Source: QVMP01 sp047974325
GTDB lineage: Bacteria > Bacteroidota > Bacteroidia > Bacteroidales > Dysgonomonadaceae
DNA length: 35,418 nucleotides
Reading direction: 5' to 3'
Assembly (NCBI GenBank): GCA_047974325.1
Contig: JBKECE010000126.1
Span: forward strand, 1-35,418
Shown piece after piece: positions 14,603-23,880 of the stretch. The notes below the pieces were generated by a model. That model saw only the letters and a list, made by a program, of their open reading frames with translations. It did not search any database and was not told the DNA's origin. Made by a program: the position numbers and the translations under genes. The first letter of the stretch is position 1. Every line of letters starts with the position of its first letter.

Positions 14603-15622
14603 TTATTTATTTTTCTTGAAAAATTTTATAAATTCGTACCAAACGCTGTCTATCTTTATCTTTAATGTTTCTTTTATTGTCGTAATCTCTTTAATTATTA
14701 TACTATTTGGGTCTTCCTCTACTATAGAACCTTCTGTTTCTTCTGTTAGCGTACTCAATATTTTCTCTGTCTTTTGGTCAACTTCTTTTTCTAATAAATC
14801 CCGTCGATCCTGAGATGATAAAGAACTTATCACATCTCCTTTTATCACATCTTCTAGAGGCGGTTCGCCCCCTTCGACCAATAATGGAATCAGATATGCT
14901 GAATAATTATCTTTTGAATTGAGTTGACACAAATCTCTAATTTTATTCATTTTTTCGTCATCACCAACAGGCAAACTAAGTATTTCTACTAATACTGAAT
15001 CTTCGATAGATTCAATAACTCCGTCAGTACACATGAAAAGGTAGTCTCCATCCTCAATTTTGGGTAGAAACTCTACATCCGATTCGGAGATTTCGATTCG
15101 CCCACATTGAATAGCCTTCGTTATAATATTCTTTTTGGGATGAGATTTAGCTTCTTCGGAAGTAAGTATCCCTGCGTCAACCCATGTTTGTACGAGTGAA
15201 TGGTCTTTTGTACAAAAAACAATTCCTTTATTAGGCCTTATCTGATAAATACGGCTGTCTCCAATATGAGCAACCAATATGGATGAGTCATTGATACTAA
15301 CGAGAGTGAGTGTAGTTCCCATTCTATTTTCTTGACCATCTATTACTTTCTCGTTCAGCTTTTGCTCGGTATATGATAATGCCTTCTTCAGTTTGTCCCA
15401 TCCGTCAGGTTCATGATCATACAGTTGCCAATAATCAGATAAACTCTGAGCCACAGTCTGACTAGCTACTTCTCCGTTTTCGTGACCACCCATACCATCA
15501 CAAACCAAAAACAAGCGGTTGCTCGCTGTTGCCATGTACGGAGCCGGATATATTGTATCTTCATTATTCACTCGTTGTCCTATCTCATTACAGAACTGAG
15601 GTGTGAGAATATTTATTTTCAT
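14603..15622 (-). CDS. PP2C-family Ser/Thr protein phosphatase
   Basis: 339 residues. PP2C motifs appear in order: NNEDTIY with Asp22, VCDGMGGHENGE with Asp42 and Gly43, TLTLVSINDSSILVAHIGDSRIY, CTDGVIESI, and a final KDNYSAYL with the metal-binding Asp. The catalytic domain takes about residues 1-240; the remaining 100 residues are acidic, helical and unlike any domain I know, ending in the aromatic-rich SVWYEFIKFF. It would remove phosphates put on by the kinase at 18787. It starts 11 bases after the Hsp70-FHA gene, so the two are co-transcribed. No membrane segment is present, so it should act in the cytosol. Confidence 0.9.
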   Translation of the reverse strand: MKINILTPQFCNEIGQRVNNEDTIYPAPYMATASNRLFLVCDGMGGHENGEVASQTVAQSLSDYWQLYDHEPDGWDKLKKALSYTEQKLNEKVIDGQENRMGTTLTLVSINDSSILVAHIGDSRIYQIRPNKGIVFCTKDHSLVQTWVDAGILTSEEAKSHPKKNIITKAIQCGRIEISESDVEFLPKIEDGDYLFMCTDGVIESIEDSVLVEILSLPVGDDEKMNKIRDLCQLNSKDNYSAYLIPLLVEGGEPPLEDVIKGDVISSLSSQDRRDLLEKEVDQKTEKILSTLTEETEGSIVEEDPNSIIIKEITTIKETLKIKIDSVWYEFIKFFKKNK

Positions 15623-15633
15623 ACTTTGATATA

Positions 15634-17049
15634 TTAATTCATAAATCTTATTACCACATTACTGCTGCTGGCTGTTATTATATCTTCATTGTGTAAACGT
15701 TGACACCCCTTTATTCTGGTTTTATTCACATATGTTCCGTTAGTACTAATATCCTGAGCGGTATATTCATATTCATTTTTCTCAGGTATGAATTGAACTT
15801 TTATAATAAAGTGTTTTCGGCTCATCTTCATATCATCAGTTGATAGAGGAATATCTACTGTATAGCCCTTTGCTTCCCGTCCCAATACATTGTCACCCTC
15901 ATGTAAATGATAAATCTTAGGTCTCTCTAGTTCTATATATTCAATATATCCTAACTGTGGACGTGGAGGAGGAGCCATAAACCGATTCATGGCATAGATA
16001 GAACCTCCCAGAGCCACTGCAAATTGCGGGTCGAATTGTTTTCCTGATTCTGTTTCCCTCTTGACTATTCTCACTTGAGAGGCCTGAACCGAATCCAATT
16101 TTCTCTGTATTTTTTTTATCACCAAAGGAATATAGCACGATCCTCCGACCATCAAAATACGACTTATATCCTTCCATTCCAAGTTGACACTTCCTATTAA
16201 CTGGGAACATGATTCTATTGTCCGATCAAGCGTATTGCCTATCATATCTTCGAAATCATGTCTGGTTAAAACATAGTTTTCCCGGCCCTCTTCTTCTACA
16301 GGAAAATCCCATTTCTCATTGTAAGTAAGGTATCGTTTAATATCTTCACATTTAAACGAAACACCTTTCCGTTGAGCATCGTTCAGTTGATTCGTTTTAA
16401 TATAGTGCTTGGTAATCCGCTCTGTAAAGAATTTTCCTCCTACCGGAACACCTCTACCTTTTCCTAATAATTCGTACTGCCCTGTATTGTGTTTGATCAA
16501 AGCCGGATCGAATGTTCCACCTCCAAGATCATACACAAGAGAGATCCCATTACTGTTACTTTCCAAATAGTCATAATATATAGCCGCGGCTTCGGCTTCT
16601 TTGATTATTTCAACTTTTTTAAATCCTGCATCGGTTGCTGCCGCTCTCATAATGCCAATACGGATGTCAGTGCTATCGTAAATAGCCGGGATAGTTATTA
16701 TTATAGAATCAACAACGTCTCCATTTAAGGTTTGTATTGCCGAATTACGTAATGTTTCAAGGATTTTGGAAACAACTTCAACATACGATACATTGACGAC
16801 AGGAAGTGTTTCCCAATTCAAATCTAATTTAAACTCACGTAAATAACGGGATAAATCATTACCTTTTAGTAAATCAGCCTGATGACAGGTATGTATTTCC
16901 CTTTGATTATCGACATATGCCACTGTCGGAAAAATCTTGGCTCCTACGGCATCAATCATTATAGGGGTTACCAATTCAGGCTTTCTTCTTATGATAACAG
17001 CTGCTGCCGAAGAACTGGTACCAAAATCTACACTCATCCAATTTGACAT
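15634..17049 (-). CDS. Hsp70-like ATPase fused to an FHA domain
   Basis: 471 residues. Residues about 1-365 are an Hsp70/actin-fold ATPase: SVDFGTSSSAAAV (phosphate 1), VYDLGGGTFD (phosphate 2) and LMVGGSCYIPLV (adenosine). The usual substrate-binding domain and lid are absent. In their place residues about 385-471 form an FHA phosphothreonine-binding domain with LGREAKGY, MSRKHF and DISTNGTYVN. The protein is thus a likely reader of the phosphorylation made by the linked kinase, coupling it to an ATP-driven switch. It starts two bases after the dynamin-like GTPase gene, and PP2C follows, so all three form one transcript. Confidence 0.9.
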   Translation of the reverse strand: MSNWMSVDFGTSSSAAAVIIRRKPELVTPIMIDAVGAKIFPTVAYVDNQREIHTCHQADLLKGNDLSRYLREFKLDLNWETLPVVNVSYVEVVSKILETLRNSAIQTLNGDVVDSIIITIPAIYDSTDIRIGIMRAAATDAGFKKVEIIKEAEAAAIYYDYLESNSNGISLVYDLGGGTFDPALIKHNTGQYELLGKGRGVPVGGKFFTERITKHYIKTNQLNDAQRKGVSFKCEDIKRYLTYNEKWDFPVEEEGRENYVLTRHDFEDMIGNTLDRTIESCSQLIGSVNLEWKDISRILMVGGSCYIPLVIKKIQRKLDSVQASQVRIVKRETESGKQFDPQFAVALGGSIYAMNRFMAPPPRPQLGYIEYIELERPKIYHLHEGDNVLGREAKGYTVDIPLSTDDMKMSRKHFIIKVQFIPEKNEYEYTAQDISTNGTYVNKTRIKGCQRLHNEDIITASSSNVVIRFMN

Positions 17050-17051
17050 AG

Positions 17052-18626
17052 TTACCTTCCAAATAAAAAGAAAGATGCTGAATCGAACTTCTGTTTAGCT
17101 GACTGCATGTCTTTCAATAACAATATATAAGTATTAATCATCAATTTATAAAAGCCGGCTTCTGACGGAAATTCCACACCTTCGGTATTATAAATAATAG
17201 TCCAGTACTCAATTCTCCCAATGGCTTTTTGTATCATATTTGCCACAGATTGATCGTCTTTCATGTCCAACCTGCTCTGACACGATACACCAAATTCACC
17301 GTTGATACGCCTCAATTCCTCAAAATTCTGTTCGTTTATATCCAGTTCTCCAGCGTAATATGCCGTTGATATATCTATTATATTGAAGCTAAGTGTTAAG
17401 GTCCGTATAAGTTGGTCAATTTCCTTCGTAATCTTACCTATAATCAGTTTCTCTGCAAGATTCAATCTATGATCTGCATACAAAACTCTACAAGCCGAAG
17501 AGATATTAAATATAGAGCTATATATTTTTATCAAAGAAGACCTTTCTCCAAAATGGCTTGACAATATATCAGAAAATGGATTAAATCCACTCTTTTGCAA
17601 TAAGGTCTTCTTTATTTCTTCAAGAGATATCTCACCATTTTGTTTAAAATGTTCAATTATCAACCAAATCACATACCGACCATACGTTGTCAACAAATAT
17701 TCACGTTGAGTGGATGAAACCGAAATTTCGGGATAGTCTTGTACAAACCGTTTTTCAGATTTGAATATTCTGGAGAGTACGCTATCGTCCATCGCTGATA
17801 GCTGCTGAATGAGATCAATATCCTGAAGAGTTATTCTATATGCAGAAAGAGCTGTAAGTGCCGAAATAGGGTAAATATTGAAAAGGGTATTCTTTACCAC
17901 TTCTTGCGACATCAATCCATTGATTACACGTGTGGCCTCAATCAACGGTTCCGATTCCGGGTCTGATACCCATATATCATCTATTTTTGACATTACCCCC
18001 AAAGTATTGATGGGAGAAAAACCAGCACCGATCCCCTGCCTAAAATCCTCAATGACGGACAATGTATCTGCATTTATATTTTTAGAAAAAAGCATAATAA
18101 CGGCATCTGGCTTCACTTGTTTTAAAAAATCGAGTGTGTTTTTAGAATCAGACCTGTAGAAAGAATCTAATCCGGGTGTATCTATAATATTAATATTTTT
18201 CAGCACCTCATGGTTATAAGTGACTTCTATATATAAAACCGAATTTTTTAGTTTTTCATTTTCAGTCCGATCCCGATTTGCCCATTCAACCCATTGATTA
18301 CGTCGAATATTCTCATGAGTACCGTTTTTATATTTGACTACAATATCACCTTGTGGATCGCCGTATTTCAGCCAACTCACATTCCATGTCTCTTCCATTG
18401 CTCCGGTACGCACTACTTCGGCTTCTCCCAATATAGTATTTACCAATGTTGATTTGGAAGAACTTATCTTTCCCACGATAGCTAACTGCATAGGTTCATC
18501 CATACGTTGAGGAATAGTGGATAGCTCTTTATCTAAGCCCTGAAAACATGCATATCCTGTTATCTCTTTACGGGCACTCTCTATTGTATCTTTGATTTTA
18601 GCTAAAAGGTTATATTCTGATTCCAT
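17052..18626 (-). CDS. dynamin-like GTPase (first of two)
   Basis: 524 residues. The G domain is N-terminal: P-loop GKISSSKST at 52-60, a candidate switch I Thr in the segment that follows (VRTGAMEETWNVS), G3 DTPGLDS near 148, G4 MSKIDD near 213. The remaining 300 residues are helical, as in the stalk of dynamin-family proteins. Such proteins self-assemble and remodel or tether membranes. No clear membrane-inserting paddle is visible, unlike in the second dynamin at 20762. It probably acts with that protein, as bacterial dynamins often occur in pairs. It ends two bases before the Hsp70-FHA gene starts. Confidence 0.82.
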   Translation of the reverse strand: MESEYNLLAKIKDTIESARKEITGYACFQGLDKELSTIPQRMDEPMQLAIVGKISSSKSTLVNTILGEAEVVRTGAMEETWNVSWLKYGDPQGDIVVKYKNGTHENIRRNQWVEWANRDRTENEKLKNSVLYIEVTYNHEVLKNINIIDTPGLDSFYRSDSKNTLDFLKQVKPDAVIMLFSKNINADTLSVIEDFRQGIGAGFSPINTLGVMSKIDDIWVSDPESEPLIEATRVINGLMSQEVVKNTLFNIYPISALTALSAYRITLQDIDLIQQLSAMDDSVLSRIFKSEKRFVQDYPEISVSSTQREYLLTTYGRYVIWLIIEHFKQNGEISLEEIKKTLLQKSGFNPFSDILSSHFGERSSLIKIYSSIFNISSACRVLYADHRLNLAEKLIIGKITKEIDQLIRTLTLSFNIIDISTAYYAGELDINEQNFEELRRINGEFGVSCQSRLDMKDDQSVANMIQKAIGRIEYWTIIYNTEGVEFPSEAGFYKLMINTYILLLKDMQSAKQKFDSASFFLFGR

Positions 18627-18659
18627 AGTACTGCATTTTGGTATAATAATTACATACTC

Positions 18660-18786
18660 TACAAAAAATAATCCTTATTCGCAGTTTATTAGATAAATAA
18701 TAATAGATATTTGCCCACTGCCTGAAAAACCTTGATATTGTATATCCTCTGATTGTTGTACCTATCATATGAGTAAGTAATAACTA
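18660..18786 (-). pseudogene. remnant related to the kinase C-terminal domain
   Basis: Minus-strand translation around 18745-18710 gives EDIQYQGFSGSGQISI, similar to YNIQHQGILVLEGGSGLLEV in the kinase C-terminal domain. At DNA level GCCCACTGCCT and CTTGATATTGTATAT recur near 18713-18745 and 19023-19065. It is short and lacks any start, so I take it as a decayed partial duplication between the kinase and dynamin genes. The rest of 18627-18786 shows nothing. Confidence 0.4.
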
Positions 18787-20217
18787 TTAGTTCAGTTTGG
18801 TCATTGAAATCTCTGTTGACCAATTTCCACTATTATCCATCATATACATGGCACCATTTCTGAATAGTTTAAAGTTATCCGCAGAGTATGGTCTATTGTA
18901 TTTGGATGACACGTTGGAACAGTTGATTATCCATCCGTCATTAACTTCTGTAACCGATACATCTTCTTGAATAACATTGACAAGTTGTCCGTTGCTTCTG
19001 TCATAACAAGAAACTTCTAATAGCCCACTGCCTCCTTCCAGCACAAGAATCCCTTGATGTTGTATATTATAAAAATTCCATACTATGCTATAGTGTTCAT
19101 ATAAAATATCCTCATTAGAACTATCCTCTTCAGGTTCGCTGGAACTCTCTTCTGTCTCATCATTATAATGACTGGTTGGCGCAACAACAGAATCCACAGC
19201 CTGTGTGTCGGGTTCTGAAGGCGTATTCATATTTTCAACAGGTTCATCATCGCGACTATCATACTCTGAATTGTTCTTTGCTAATACTATTATAATCAGT
19301 ACTATTAATAAAACAAAAATCAAAATACCTCCTACTATGCATCCAGTATTAGATTCCTTTTTCACAGGATGAGGAGCTGAAGCCGATTTTATTTCTGATC
19401 TCGGTTTAGGAGGAGGCTCCGAAACCGAAGTTTTTTGCTGGAAGATATCCTCTAAAAACTGTTCACAAGTCTGAGTCCTTTTATCCCGATTTTTTATCGT
19501 GGCATTCTTAATAGCTCTGCATATCCGTTCATCTTCTATTCCTCCCATGGAATATTCATCCAGATCGGCGGGATTTTCGCCGGTCATCAGATGAAATACA
19601 GTCAGGGCAAAAGAATAAATATCGGTACGATAGTCTATATCGGGAATACTTTTGATTTGTTCGGGGCTCATATACGTCAGCGTTCCAAAATACTTGTTTG
19701 TTGTTGTTTGACGTTCAGTGGCATCGGAATCGTCGCCAAATAATATTTTGGAAATGCCAAAATCAAGTATTTTCACCTTTCCATCAGTCGTTAAAAATAA
19801 ATTGGAAGGCTTAATATCCCGATGGACAATCCCGCGCTTGTGAGCATTGCCGAGAGCAGTTAGTACTTGCTTACAGTAGTCCCGAATTACTTTATTGTCT
19901 TTGATGCATCCATTGCGCTTTATATATTCATTAAGATCAACCCCGTCGAGATATTCCAATATTATGGCTAATTTTCCATCCGGAGTTTCCGTCCGGTCGA
20001 TAACTTTCCTTATTTCATCTATATTGTCTAATGACATCATTATATCAGCTTCCTGCCGGAAGCGTCTCTTAATATCATTATTTGTTGAATACTGGTCTTT
20101 CAATATCTTGATTGCAACTGATTTTCCTATATTATTTTGAGCATAATATATTATCGCCATTCCCCCTTCACCTATTTTACGCAGAATGGTATAACCACTA
20201 ATTTCTGTACCGATCAT
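18787..20217 (-). CDS. transmembrane Ser/Thr protein kinase (Hanks type)
   Basis: 476 residues. The kinase domain occupies about 1-262: Gly loop GEGGMA, Lys37 in AIKIL, Glu56, HRDIKPSNL with Asp134, DFG with Asp152, and SPEQ of the activation segment. A Pro- and Ser-rich linker leads to one membrane helix at about 291-313. The external part (about 315-476) has an acidic linker and then a compact beta-rich domain (HYSIVWNFYNIQHQGILVLEGG, NGWIINCS-like strands) that may sense an envelope signal. It is the natural writer for the FHA reader and PP2C eraser downstream. The promoter is not seen. A decayed second kinase lies at 14271. Confidence 0.93.
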   Translation of the reverse strand: MIGTEISGYTILRKIGEGGMAIIYYAQNNIGKSVAIKILKDQYSTNNDIKRRFRQEADIMMSLDNIDEIRKVIDRTETPDGKLAIILEYLDGVDLNEYIKRNGCIKDNKVIRDYCKQVLTALGNAHKRGIVHRDIKPSNLFLTTDGKVKILDFGISKILFGDDSDATERQTTTNKYFGTLTYMSPEQIKSIPDIDYRTDIYSFALTVFHLMTGENPADLDEYSMGGIEDERICRAIKNATIKNRDKRTQTCEQFLEDIFQQKTSVSEPPPKPRSEIKSASAPHPVKKESNTGCIVGGILIFVLLIVLIIIVLAKNNSEYDSRDDEPVENMNTPSEPDTQAVDSVVAPTSHYNDETEESSSEPEEDSSNEDILYEHYSIVWNFYNIQHQGILVLEGGSGLLEVSCYDRSNGQLVNVIQEDVSVTEVNDGWIINCSNVSSKYNRPYSADNFKLFRNGAMYMMDNSGNWSTEISMTKLN

Positions 20218-20276
20218 TACCTTTTGTCTTTATAATTGTTCTATACATTCAAGTTTAAGCCCCGTTGCAGTAGAAT

Positions 20277-20642
20277 TCATCTTGTTTTAGGATTTGCTCC
20301 ATATTCATTGGTACCCGATTCTCCTTCTGTAAAAAGAAGTACTAATAGCCATATTCCTCCTATTATAGGAATCAATGGAATTAATACCATCCATCCGCTT
20401 TTTCCTATATCATGCAGACGTCTTACTGTTACAGCAAGCCCGGGTATCAGTATCAGCAGCAGATATAAAAGATAAAATACACCATAGAAAAACCCATCAA
20501 TAGTTAGGCCAAATAGATTATCAATTATCATAGCAACGATAGCAAAAATCATATTATACAATGCAAACATCCAATATTCGCGTCTTCTGGCTCTGCCCGT
20601 AAAATCAGCATATTGTTTCAGAACTTTTAAATACCAATTCAT
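20277..20642 (-). CDS. DUF805 inner-membrane protein
   Basis: 121 residues. The family signature is clear: FTGRARRREYWMFALYN at 14-30, then three hydrophobic helices at about 27-42, 50-70 and 82-102, with VRRLHDIGKSGW between the last two. DUF805 proteins are small inner-membrane proteins of unknown biochemical role, often near stress or phage-related genes. It lies between the second dynamin and the kinase on the same strand, 59 bases before the kinase ATG. Its presence in this cluster suggests a membrane partner for the kinase or the dynamins, but this is only positional. Confidence 0.85.
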   Translation of the reverse strand: MNWYLKVLKQYADFTGRARRREYWMFALYNMIFAIVAMIIDNLFGLTIDGFFYGVFYLLYLLLILIPGLAVTVRRLHDIGKSGWMVLIPLIPIIGGIWLLVLLFTEGESGTNEYGANPKTR

Positions 20643-20761
20643 TCTATTTTATTTTAATATATTTCCCTACTCATATGGCTTTTCGTTCCGCCCCGTTTTA
20701 TTTATGGTTTCTGGACTCCATATTATTCACAATCAAAGAATTCACATTCTCAATTTAACTT

Positions 20762-22636
20762 TTAACCAACCATTGTTTTATCATCGTTGGTAACACCTTT
20801 ATCCTTATTTTCGACAGCATCAGGAATCGGCGTTCCGGATTTCTCTTTTTTCTCGAAAGGATTAGAAAGGAATAAATTTGTTACACTCAGCAGCTGCTCT
20901 ATTGGTTTTATTTCTTCGTTCAGGATTTTACTTTTTAACTGTAACTGCTGAGCCGTCTCTGTTTTCAACTTTGTCAAATTACTTATAATCGAATCCATAT
21001 TATCAATAAGCTTCTGTGCATTTTCCTGAAATGCGATTAGTAATTGCCGATTGAAATCGTCGAATCTAAGATTGATGTAGCCACGAAGATGAGTCATTGC
21101 CCTGGATATTTCAGGAGCAAGTTTATTCTGAAAATAGGCCGCATCATTTGTTTTTGATGCATCGCTCATATTTTTACCAACAAAACCGAGTGCTGTGGCT
21201 CCGCCCAATAATAAAGGCAGAGTAGCACCACCTGTAAAGACAACAGATGCCAATCCGGCTACCAGAGAGAAAATGCCAACAGCCGGTAATGAGTGTCTTG
21301 CTGTATTGCAGGCTATGGTCCCCAGTGATTTCTCTTCGGGTGTTAAATCTACATTTATATTATATTTGAATTTTGATCTTGAAGAATCGTCTATCGTTTC
21401 ATTTCCTATGATAGCTATTACATTATCAAAAGCATCATCTATCAAGCAATCGAGTTCAGCGGCTATACTTCCTACTCCATTATTGATCTGCTCCAGCAAC
21501 CATTTGGGATTTGACCTAGCCTGTGCAGATGTAGCAAGTTCTTTCAAGTGCGTAGATGAAAGAATGATACTCTCATCCTGAAGCTTCACCTCCACTTCGT
21601 TTTTTGTTTTTCTAATAATCGACTCTAACTTCTGTCGGTATTCAGAAGCCGGATTAGCTAAATCATCTTTTTGTTTTTTATATATTGCCAGTTCTTTCTC
21701 GAACTTACTGATAAGATTTGGATCTGGAACTTTTATCTGTTCTATTTGGGTTTTTATTGGCGACAAAACTTCGTTTAGCAGCTGAATTATGTATTTTTTT
21801 AGCTCAATGAGCAGAGCTTTCTTAAAATCAGCGGCCAACATATAGATGTTATTTTCCACAATCTCAAAATTGGATTCATGCAAGTCTTCTGCATCCTTAC
21901 TTTGCAAATAGTCGTTCTTTAGTTTAGACGATACAGGAATTATCACCTTTGCAGCCGGACATTTTGTTTTTATATCATTTATCCATTCCTCTTGCGATTT
22001 AAGCGTTCTGAACTTATCTGATTTATTTATCAATATGGCATATTGCTTAGAATACGATGCAATCTTCTTTTCAAAAAAGTCAATCTCCGCAGCTGTCATT
22101 GGAGAATCCATGTCTGTTACAAAGAGAGTTATATCTGCTTTTGGCAAAAAATAATTGGTCAAGAAAGCATGTCTAGGGTCTAATCCTCCTATACCCGGAG
22201 TATCGAAAAGTACTATACCTGATTTTAACTTTGGATTAGGAATCTCTATTATCAACATTACGGTATTGTCTATCGATTCTGCACTACCTCTGGCATATCT
22301 ATCAATTTGATCTAACGAATCATATTCTTCTGTTTTCAGATTGTTAAGATCTCCATATTGGCGTGTAACTTTCACCTTATCCCCGTATTTCAGGACAGAA
22401 ACCGTAGCCGTTGCAATCCCTACATCGATCGGACAAATGTATTCCTCAAGAAAAGCATTTATGAAGGAAGATTTCCCCCTTTTAAATTCTCCACATACCA
22501 GTACATTCGTTTCTCTACATTGTATTTTTTGCAAAAGAGATTCAACATTTTCCAGATCTTTTTGCTTTTTATATTTTTTGAGTATAGCCCTGCATTGAAC
22601 TACGATCTTCTCCATTTGTGAAATTGCAGCATCCAT
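20762..22636 (-). CDS. dynamin-like GTPase (second of two, membrane-inserting)
   Basis: 624 residues. A helical segment (1-42) precedes the G domain: P-loop GEFKRGKSS at 49-57, switch I Thr in IATATVS, G3 DTPGIGG near 150, G4 INKSDK near 205. A long coiled-coil stalk follows. Around residues 450-490 a glycine-rich hydrophobic hairpin (GIFSLVAGLASVVF, then LPLLLGGATALGFVG) is the likely membrane-inserting paddle, as in cyanobacterial BDLP. It should bind and remodel the inner membrane. It starts ten bases after the peptidase gene ends, so the two are co-transcribed. Its pairing with the paddle-less dynamin at 17052 suggests a two-part membrane machine. Confidence 0.87.
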   Translation of the reverse strand: MDAAISQMEKIVVQCRAILKKYKKQKDLENVESLLQKIQCRETNVLVCGEFKRGKSSFINAFLEEYICPIDVGIATATVSVLKYGDKVKVTRQYGDLNNLKTEEYDSLDQIDRYARGSAESIDNTVMLIIEIPNPKLKSGIVLFDTPGIGGLDPRHAFLTNYFLPKADITLFVTDMDSPMTAAEIDFFEKKIASYSKQYAILINKSDKFRTLKSQEEWINDIKTKCPAAKVIIPVSSKLKNDYLQSKDAEDLHESNFEIVENNIYMLAADFKKALLIELKKYIIQLLNEVLSPIKTQIEQIKVPDPNLISKFEKELAIYKKQKDDLANPASEYRQKLESIIRKTKNEVEVKLQDESIILSSTHLKELATSAQARSNPKWLLEQINNGVGSIAAELDCLIDDAFDNVIAIIGNETIDDSSRSKFKYNINVDLTPEEKSLGTIACNTARHSLPAVGIFSLVAGLASVVFTGGATLPLLLGGATALGFVGKNMSDASKTNDAAYFQNKLAPEISRAMTHLRGYINLRFDDFNRQLLIAFQENAQKLIDNMDSIISNLTKLKTETAQQLQLKSKILNEEIKPIEQLLSVTNLFLSNPFEKKEKSGTPIPDAVENKDKGVTNDDKTMVG

Positions 22637-22646
22637 TTCTTATAAA

Positions 22647-23702
22647 TTAGTAAGTGTGAACAATATTAGAATAGGCATCAATAGGATTTATATCTAATTC
22701 ATGACAACATTCTATAAAATTTACTTGTTGTTGAAAAAAAGCAGCAGATTCTAGATTACCCATATTTAATGATTCGGAATATAACCCTTCAAAATAACTA
22801 TGGAGAGCCTCAACATTATCCGTATTAAGAATCCCATCATTAATATGAGAAATGTCTATTCCATTATTATCTGAAATGTAATGCCCGTTGTTGAAATACG
22901 AATCGGCGTAATTTCCTACAAACAAGTCTGTATTTAAGTGATTGGAAAAAGAATAATCACTTATGTCATTGAGTGTAATTGCATCATTCCCGTAATCTAA
23001 ATAAGCATCCACAAGAGACCCTACGGGATATTCATGATAAGGAGCATGCCATGTGGCCATGTCAGGTAATGAATTTGACATATCGTTGAAAAGCTGAAAA
23101 TCGTGATAGTTACTATTACCCACCGTAGACAGATGGAGAGGGCTTTCATTATTAGCTATTTGATTTGCGGTGAAATCGGAAGGGGCAATATCCGTAGACA
23201 CCATAAAGCAGTTCGAATCTTTCCATGCATCCATAAACTGTTCCAGAGGATATTCCTTACACAATGTTCCATTTCCCGGGTCGGTTAATAATACCATTGG
23301 ATTATTAGGATCAGTATTGTCGATTCCGGCAACAATCAGCGCATGATCGGCTTTCTCATCTTGCCAGATATCTTCCCACCATTCACGAACACCTCCATCC
23401 CAAAGTTCACCGGAGTCTACTCCAACTATTACTTTGTGCCCTTGAGCCAGCTCGTTAGTCAAATCGAATACATTTGCGTTCTGTACTGAGGTAGTAGGTA
23501 TCCCTCCCTGATTGAGAAGAATGCCTACATGTTCCGGGGAAGTCCCTGTTCCATCATATATGCCATGTTCTGAGGACCAACTTATAAGTTGCTCCTCAGA
23601 CACAGGGATACCGAACTCCTGTAAAATAATCTGTTGCGATTTAATTGCACATGAATTCCCATCATGCTGCTGGATAGGATTAGATTGACCAATTATACTC
23701 AT
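22647..23702 (-). CDS. C39-like papain-fold cysteine peptidase
   Basis: 351 residues. Residues about 8-170 show a C39-like peptidase domain: Cys18 in GNSCAIKSQQIIL (helix after the Cys), His120 in KADHALIVAGID, and Asp141 in LTDPGNG. There is no signal peptide or ABC transporter domain, so it is not a bacteriocin exporter. The C-terminal half (about 175-351) is rich in Asn, Asp, Ser and aromatic residues and is unlike known domains. It is directly upstream of the membrane-inserting dynamin (10 bases) and could be the executing protease of the system. Substrate and trigger cannot be told from sequence. Confidence 0.72.
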   Translation of the reverse strand: MSIIGQSNPIQQHDGNSCAIKSQQIILQEFGIPVSEEQLISWSSEHGIYDGTGTSPEHVGILLNQGGIPTTSVQNANVFDLTNELAQGHKVIVGVDSGELWDGGVREWWEDIWQDEKADHALIVAGIDNTDPNNPMVLLTDPGNGTLCKEYPLEQFMDAWKDSNCFMVSTDIAPSDFTANQIANNESPLHLSTVGNSNYHDFQLFNDMSNSLPDMATWHAPYHEYPVGSLVDAYLDYGNDAITLNDISDYSFSNHLNTDLFVGNYADSYFNNGHYISDNNGIDISHINDGILNTDNVEALHSYFEGLYSESLNMGNLESAAFFQQQVNFIECCHELDINPIDAYSNIVHTY

Positions 23703-23880
23703 AATATTTTGTCGTTAATTTTAGACTTAGCTATTATAATGTTCGATTTATTCAATATAGAGTAAGAGCTTATTAAAAATCAATCAACAACTCTCAAAAA
23801 AACATTTCAACTTATACAAGTTTATAAATTGTCGATAAATCAACTCTAAACAGATAGAGTAAAATGAATTCTTTTATTGA

